Below, piece by piece: positions 6,549 through 8,941 of a stretch of DNA of 8,941 nt. The position numbers and the translations under genes are program-made. The notes beneath the pieces were generated by a model. That model was not told where the DNA came from and did not search any database. It saw only the letters and a list, made by a program, of their open reading frames with translations. Within the stretch, counting starts at the first letter, position 1. Every line of letters begins with the position of its first letter. Source of the DNA: Micrococcales bacterium (GTDB taxonomy: Bacteria > Actinomycetota > Actinomycetes > Actinomycetales > Dermatophilaceae); contig PKWT01000392.1 in assembly GCA_003132125.1 (NCBI GenBank), forward strand, positions 5,528 through 14,468, in the 5' to 3' direction.

Positions 6549-6761
6549 GACGGCCCCCGGCTCCCACTGGGCGGTAAGACGCACCTGTGCGGTGCGGCAG
6601 TTCTGAGCCACAGATGTCGGCGCGGCTGTGGCCGGCGACGCTGAGGGAACCTGCCCCGCCTGTATCGACAACGGACGACCGTCCGACACGCACCCAGCAA
6701 GCACCCCAACCAGGGCGAAGACCACTACCGAAGGCGCCCATGACTTCGACCGGAACGCCAT
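6495..6761 (-). pseudogene. Lipoprotein remnant: signal peptide, linker and first strand only
   Basis: The 88-residue frame starts with a clear lipoprotein signal: MAFRSKSW, a hydrophobic stretch (11-23) and the lipobox LAGC with the lipid-accepting Cys at 24. A Pro/Ser/Ala/Thr linker follows (30-52), then NCRTAQVRLTAQWEPGA (54-70). The last part resembles the start of the Cys-rich domain of the left-edge gene, with VRLTAQWE against IRLMAQGE. After residue 70 the likeness stops, and the frame runs antisense into the 3' end of the 5910 gene. The rest of the domain, about 100 residues in the relative, is missing, so I read it as a truncated copy rather than a small gene. ATG 6761 gives a textbook signal peptide; an in-frame GTG at 6818 would add 19 Arg-rich residues. 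Expression of a short lipoprotein cannot be excluded. Confidence 0.6.
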
Positions 6762-6844
6762 GCCTCGCGCGACACCGCCCTGGGCGCCGCGCCTCTTCAA
6801 GCATTCCCGTCGCATCACGGCAGTCTGGCCGAAGACCAGTCCCC

Positions 6845-6873
6845 GATATGCAATATCCGCAAATGCCGCATTT
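6845..6873. promoter_or_regulatory. Twin AT-rich palindromes upstream of the lipoprotein remnant
   Basis: GATAT-gca-ATATC (6845-6857) and AAATGC-c-GCATTT (6861-6873) are two perfect 13-bp odd palindromes 3 bp apart, centred 16 bp from each other. They lie about 85-112 bp upstream of the remnant's ATG on the minus strand. They may be the old operator or promoter region of that gene. Confidence 0.4.
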
Positions 6874-7437
6874 CGCGAGGGTGGACGACATGCGACGCCG
6901 CCAAGGACCGCACCTTCAAGACGTCCGTCCGAATCAGGGCACTGCCATCGGGACTGCTCAGAACCGCAGACGGCCGTCGTTGTGAATCACCAGGACCGTC
7001 CCGGCTGACGATCCGTGAGCTATGCGGCCGACAGCGCCGACGAGCGGAGGGTCCCGATTCCGGGGCCTCATTGGACGTGAGCCACTAACACTCCGACAAT
7101 CTCGCCGGCGGCCTCGACGAGCGGCGGCCCCCGCTCCTACACACCATCATGGGTGGCCACTCGCGATCACTTTGCCACCTTCGCCGTTGCTGTTCGGAAT
7201 GAAGTTCGTCAGTGGAGGCTGCTTCGAGCCCGCCCTCTCCCATAGAAGCAGGCGCAGTTTCCGACGAATGCGCCGCCCGAAAGCGTGCGACGGCTGCCCT
7301 TCAACTCCGCCGACGGGCCCAGTGATCCCTAAACTGGTCACGCGTTAATTGTCCTCCTCGGCGACGATTTGGGCACCTAACGCGAAGAAGTCGTCTTCAC
7401 GGATTGAGCGGCGAACGTCTTCGACGCGCCCGCGCCT
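6874..7437. other. About 560 bp with no credible gene
   Basis: Several open frames of 60-130 codons cross this stretch on both strands. None has a convincing start with a ribosome-binding site, a known motif or a consistent third-position G/C pattern. No RNA gene is recognised. I read it as decayed or spacer DNA between the lipoprotein remnant and the VOC remnant. Confidence 0.5.
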
Positions 7438-7602
7438 ATGATCGTCACGCGTTGGCTACCCGAGCACGCGCAGCAGTCCGTCGCCACCACCGGAGCGCGC
7501 GAAGTGTTTCCCGTGGCTGCCCAGCCATACGGGCTGCGCCAGGGACGCGTGGTCGACCCGTTCGGGGACCACTGGCTCATCGGGCGCCCGCTCACGGAGT
7601 GA
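7438..7602 (+). pseudogene. C-terminal remnant of a VOC/glyoxalase-like protein
   Basis: A 54-codon frame ends in AAQPYGLRQGRVVDPFGDHWLIGRPL, preceded by QQSVATTGAREVFPV. This is the closing part of a vicinal-oxygen-chelate domain of the glyoxalase/bleomycin-resistance or PhnB-like type: an Ala-rich helix ending in GA, a strand, the QPYG(L)RQGRV(V)DPFG turn and the final strand. Intact proteins are about 120-160 residues, so roughly two thirds is missing. The frame is closed upstream by TGA at 7405-7407. The apparent ATG lies inside TATGAT (7437-7442), which looks more like a -10 box than a start codon. No ribosome-binding site is visible. Most likely it is a non-functional leftover. The family call is good; the coding status is doubtful. 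Confidence 0.6.
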
Positions 7603-7843
7603 CCTGCCCCGGCCCGTGCGAGGGCAAGGCAACGCGCTCGGTGCCCAGCCCGTACCCAAGACGCGAGTGGTCACTCTCAACCCGTCGCTCAGCGCTCCCC
7701 GGAACGCGGCCTCGATCACGAGCTTCAACCTGCGTCTTTTCGCCGCCTGTCGGCTGGCCTGGCTTTCCGCTCATGCCGAATTGAGGATGTCCGTATCGCC
7801 ACGTCCGTCACCGCACTTGATTGAGAAGCCCCATAATCTGAGC
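7603..7843. other. 241-bp intergenic stretch upstream of the 7844 gene
   Basis: The frame of the downstream gene is open through most of this stretch, back to 7616, but the encoded residues do not resemble the conserved part of the protein. I recognise nothing else in it except the candidate -10 at its right end. Confidence 0.4.
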
Positions 7844-7846
7844 ATG
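7832..7846 (+). promoter_or_regulatory. Candidate leaderless start of the 7844 gene
   Basis: CATAAT (7832-7837) is a near-consensus -10 ending 6 nt before ATG 7844. There is no Shine-Dalgarno in the gap (CTGAGC), so transcription probably starts at or next to the A of the ATG. No good -35 is seen. Confidence 0.45.
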
Positions 7847-8419
7847 GCCAAGTCGAGCACCACCCCAATGAGATCCCGCCTAGAGCGAGCGCGCTCGGCG
7901 CAAAACGGTATCCGGCTCGCGCGCTCCATCCCCGGCACTGATGTCATCAAGGCGTATGTGCTCGACGTCGGTTCCAAATGGGTCCTGATGGCCGCAGTGC
8001 CTGAAGTGCGAGTGGACGGTTACGTGGCGGTACGAATCAGAGATGTCGACCGCATCCAACCATTGATAGGCGATGGCGATATCTTCTACCGCAAAGCGTC
8101 AGAGCTAGCCGGAGTGTGGCCACCGGCTCTACCAGCACACCCGATCGACCTGAGCACTACCCGCAGTCTCATCGAGACCGCGCATGCTCACGCAACCTTG
8201 GTGAACCTGCGGATCGAGCACGAGAACCCCAACGCCTGCTACATCGGCGTTCCAACCAGGTGGAGCCCGAAGAAGCTGTGGCTGCACGAGGTGAGCCCCC
8301 AAGCCATATGGGACGACACAGACTTCAAGTTGCCCTACTCAGACATCACACGCGTCGAGTTTTCCAGCACCTACGAGAACGACCTACTTCTCGTGGCTGG
8401 TCCTCCACCCGACAGGTGA
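7844..8419 (+). CDS. Conserved hypothetical protein, about 191 aa, beta-rich
   Basis: The conserved protein begins about residue 25 and contains VIKAYVLDVGSKWVLMAAV, VDGYVAVRIRDVDRIQ, IDLSTTRSLIETAH, NPNACYIGVPTRW, KKLWLHEVSPQAIWDD and LPYSDITRVEFSSTYENDLLLVAG. These recall a hypothetical family widespread in bacteria; I know no established function. The two halves look alike, each with strands, an aromatic-rich stretch and then VRIRDVDRI or YSDITRVEF, which suggests two small beta-barrel units. There is no signal peptide, membrane segment or catalytic motif, so it is probably cytosolic. ATG 7844 is chosen over the frame's earlier GTG 7616 because the -10 CATAAT lies just before it; ATG 7868 is a further option. 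It stands alone, followed by a 150-bp gap with repeat copy C. Confidence 0.8.
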   Translation: MAKSSTTPMRSRLERARSAQNGIRLARSIPGTDVIKAYVLDVGSKWVLMAAVPEVRVDGYVAVRIRDVDRIQPLIGDGDIFYRKASELAGVWPPALPAHPIDLSTTRSLIETAHAHATLVNLRIEHENPNACYIGVPTRWSPKKLWLHEVSPQAIWDDTDFKLPYSDITRVEFSSTYENDLLLVAGPPPDR

Positions 8420-8436
8420 GCATCCGCCATTGTCCG

Positions 8437-8466
8437 CGAACTACCGGATTTGCCGCTGGTCGCGCG
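8437..8466 (+). repeat. Dispersed intergenic repeat, copy C
   Basis: The exact 16-mer TGCCGCTGGTCGCGCG occupies 8451-8466. Its 5' flank matches copy A at only 7 of 14 positions. CCGCG (8434-8438) could pair with CGCGG (8467-8471) around it. A run of alternating CG follows, with a matching GCGCGCG at 8486-8492. It lies between two plus-strand genes. Confidence 0.7.
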
Positions 8467-8556
8467 CGCGGTCGTGCCGCGATGGGCGCGCGTTCTTGCT
8501 GGTAGGCCGATGAGCTGCCGACGCCAATCGGTTGGCGAGTGGGCGGTCAGAACTCG

Positions 8557-8571
8557 TATCGTCTGCGTGTG
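8557..8571 (+). promoter_or_regulatory. Candidate leaderless start of the P-loop gene
   Basis: TATCGT (8557-8562) fits the TANNNT -10 pattern and ends 6 nt before GTG 8569, with no Shine-Dalgarno between. The spacing is the same as at 7844. TTGGCG (8532-8537) is a poor -35 at 19 bp. Confidence 0.4.
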
Positions 8572-8934
8572 CCTATGTCCCCGAGTTCTTCCTGCAGTGC
8601 GCTGCTGATCAACGGCACGGTGGGGGCTGGCAAGACTTCGGTCGCCGAGATGGTGGGTGACCTGCTGACTGAGGCAGGCGTGCCGAATGCAGTCATCGAC
8701 TTGGACTGGCTGCGACGGTCCTGGCCCAGCCCTGAAGGCGATCGATTCAACACGGCAATGGCATTGCGGAACCTGTGTTCGGTGGCTCGCAACTACCGGG
8801 ATGCCGGCGCAGTCCGGATCGTTCTGGCTGGCGTCATCGAGACCAGAGTTGAACGCGACCGCCACCAGGACGCGCTCGGTGTTCCCCTCTCAGTGTGCCG
8901 GCTTCGCGTGGACCTTCCACTGGTGTGGCCTTGA
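8569..8934 (+). CDS. P-loop kinase-like ATPase, apparently cut short near the 3' end
   Basis: From GTG 8569 the frame gives 121 residues. The Walker A is GTVGAGKT (16-23), followed by SVAEMVGDLL, then VIDLDWLRRSWPSP (42-55) with D44 and D46 in the position where small-molecule kinases bind substrate. A strand, RIVLAGVIE (83-91), and CRLRVDLP (110-117) follow. The pattern fits small actinobacterial P-loop proteins related to adenylylsulfate- or antibiotic-kinase-like enzymes, usually about 170-190 residues as I recall, in which VDLP is followed by an Arg-rich helix and a lid. Here TGA at 8932-8934 cuts in 4 residues after VDLP. The lid is therefore missing unless a frameshift lies at about 8924-8931. 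ATG 8575 and GTG 8539 are alternative starts. The substrate is unknown. Confidence 0.68.
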   Translation: MPMSPSSSCSALLINGTVGAGKTSVAEMVGDLLTEAGVPNAVIDLDWLRRSWPSPEGDRFNTAMALRNLCSVARNYRDAGAVRIVLAGVIETRVERDRHQDALGVPLSVCRLRVDLPLVWP

Positions 8935-8941
8935 CCCCGTT

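Noticed and set aside
5783..6577. 264-codon plus-strand frame overlapping the 5910 gene
   Set aside because: Its translation is Arg/Gly/Pro-rich with no conserved motif, while the 5910 frame encodes a plausible folded protein. It is a shadow.
7337..7453. Direct repeat GTCACGCGTT at 7337-7346 and 7444-7453, as a possible insertion footprint
   Set aside because: It is 10 bp built around ACGCGT, with no terminal inverted repeats or transposase remnant between the copies; chance is sufficient.
7616..7843. GTG 7616 as the start of the 7844 gene
   Set aside because: The extra 76 residues are low in conserved character, and a near-consensus -10 lies directly before ATG 7844.
4942..8466. The three repeat copies as a CRISPR array
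   Set aside because: The spacing is about 790 and 2700 bp, with genes between the copies; there is no array and no cas gene.

Overview
The window is high-GC DNA from a filamentous or related actinomycete. The evidence is strong G/C preference at third codon positions, GTG starts, Ser/Thr/Pro-linked Cys-rich secreted proteins, a PadR-controlled ABC/FtsX exporter, a DinB/DUF664 protein with the ligand pattern of mycothiol-dependent enzymes, and several apparently leaderless starts. The genus cannot be told from the sequence. There is no phage gene, transposase, tRNA, rRNA or CRISPR array.

Left part (1-4860). The C-terminal part of a secreted Cys-rich protein runs off the left edge and ends at 424. 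After a GC-rich gap with nested inverted repeats comes a compact three-gene operon on the plus strand: a PadR-type repressor (682-1287), a MacB/LolD-type ATPase (1284-2015, ATGA overlap) and a large two-module FtsX-type permease (2017-4821). Its promoter carries two copies of an odd palindrome, ATACTC(A/G)GTAT, 32 bp apart, one inside the promoter and one just downstream. The simplest reading is an autoregulated exporter whose repressor is released by a ligand or envelope stress.

Middle part (4860-6550). A DinB/DUF664 gene on the minus strand (5073-5588) faces the operon. It is divergent from a plus-strand gene of unknown function (5910-6548). The gap between the divergent genes holds three successive inverted repeats.

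Right part (6550-8941). This looks like decaying accessory DNA. It holds an N-terminal lipoprotein remnant (minus strand, about 6495-6761) related to the left-edge gene, about 600 bp without a credible gene, and a 54-codon C-terminal remnant of a VOC/glyoxalase-like protein (7438-7602). An intact conserved hypothetical gene (7844-8419) follows, then a P-loop kinase-like gene (8569-8934) that seems to stop early.

The least explained signal is a dispersed repeat. TGCCGCTGGTCGCGCG occurs exactly three times (4956, 5743, 8451), always on the plus strand and always between genes. Weaker similarity extends about 14 bp upstream, and the middle copy sits in the loop of an 11-bp bulged stem. I do not recognise this element.
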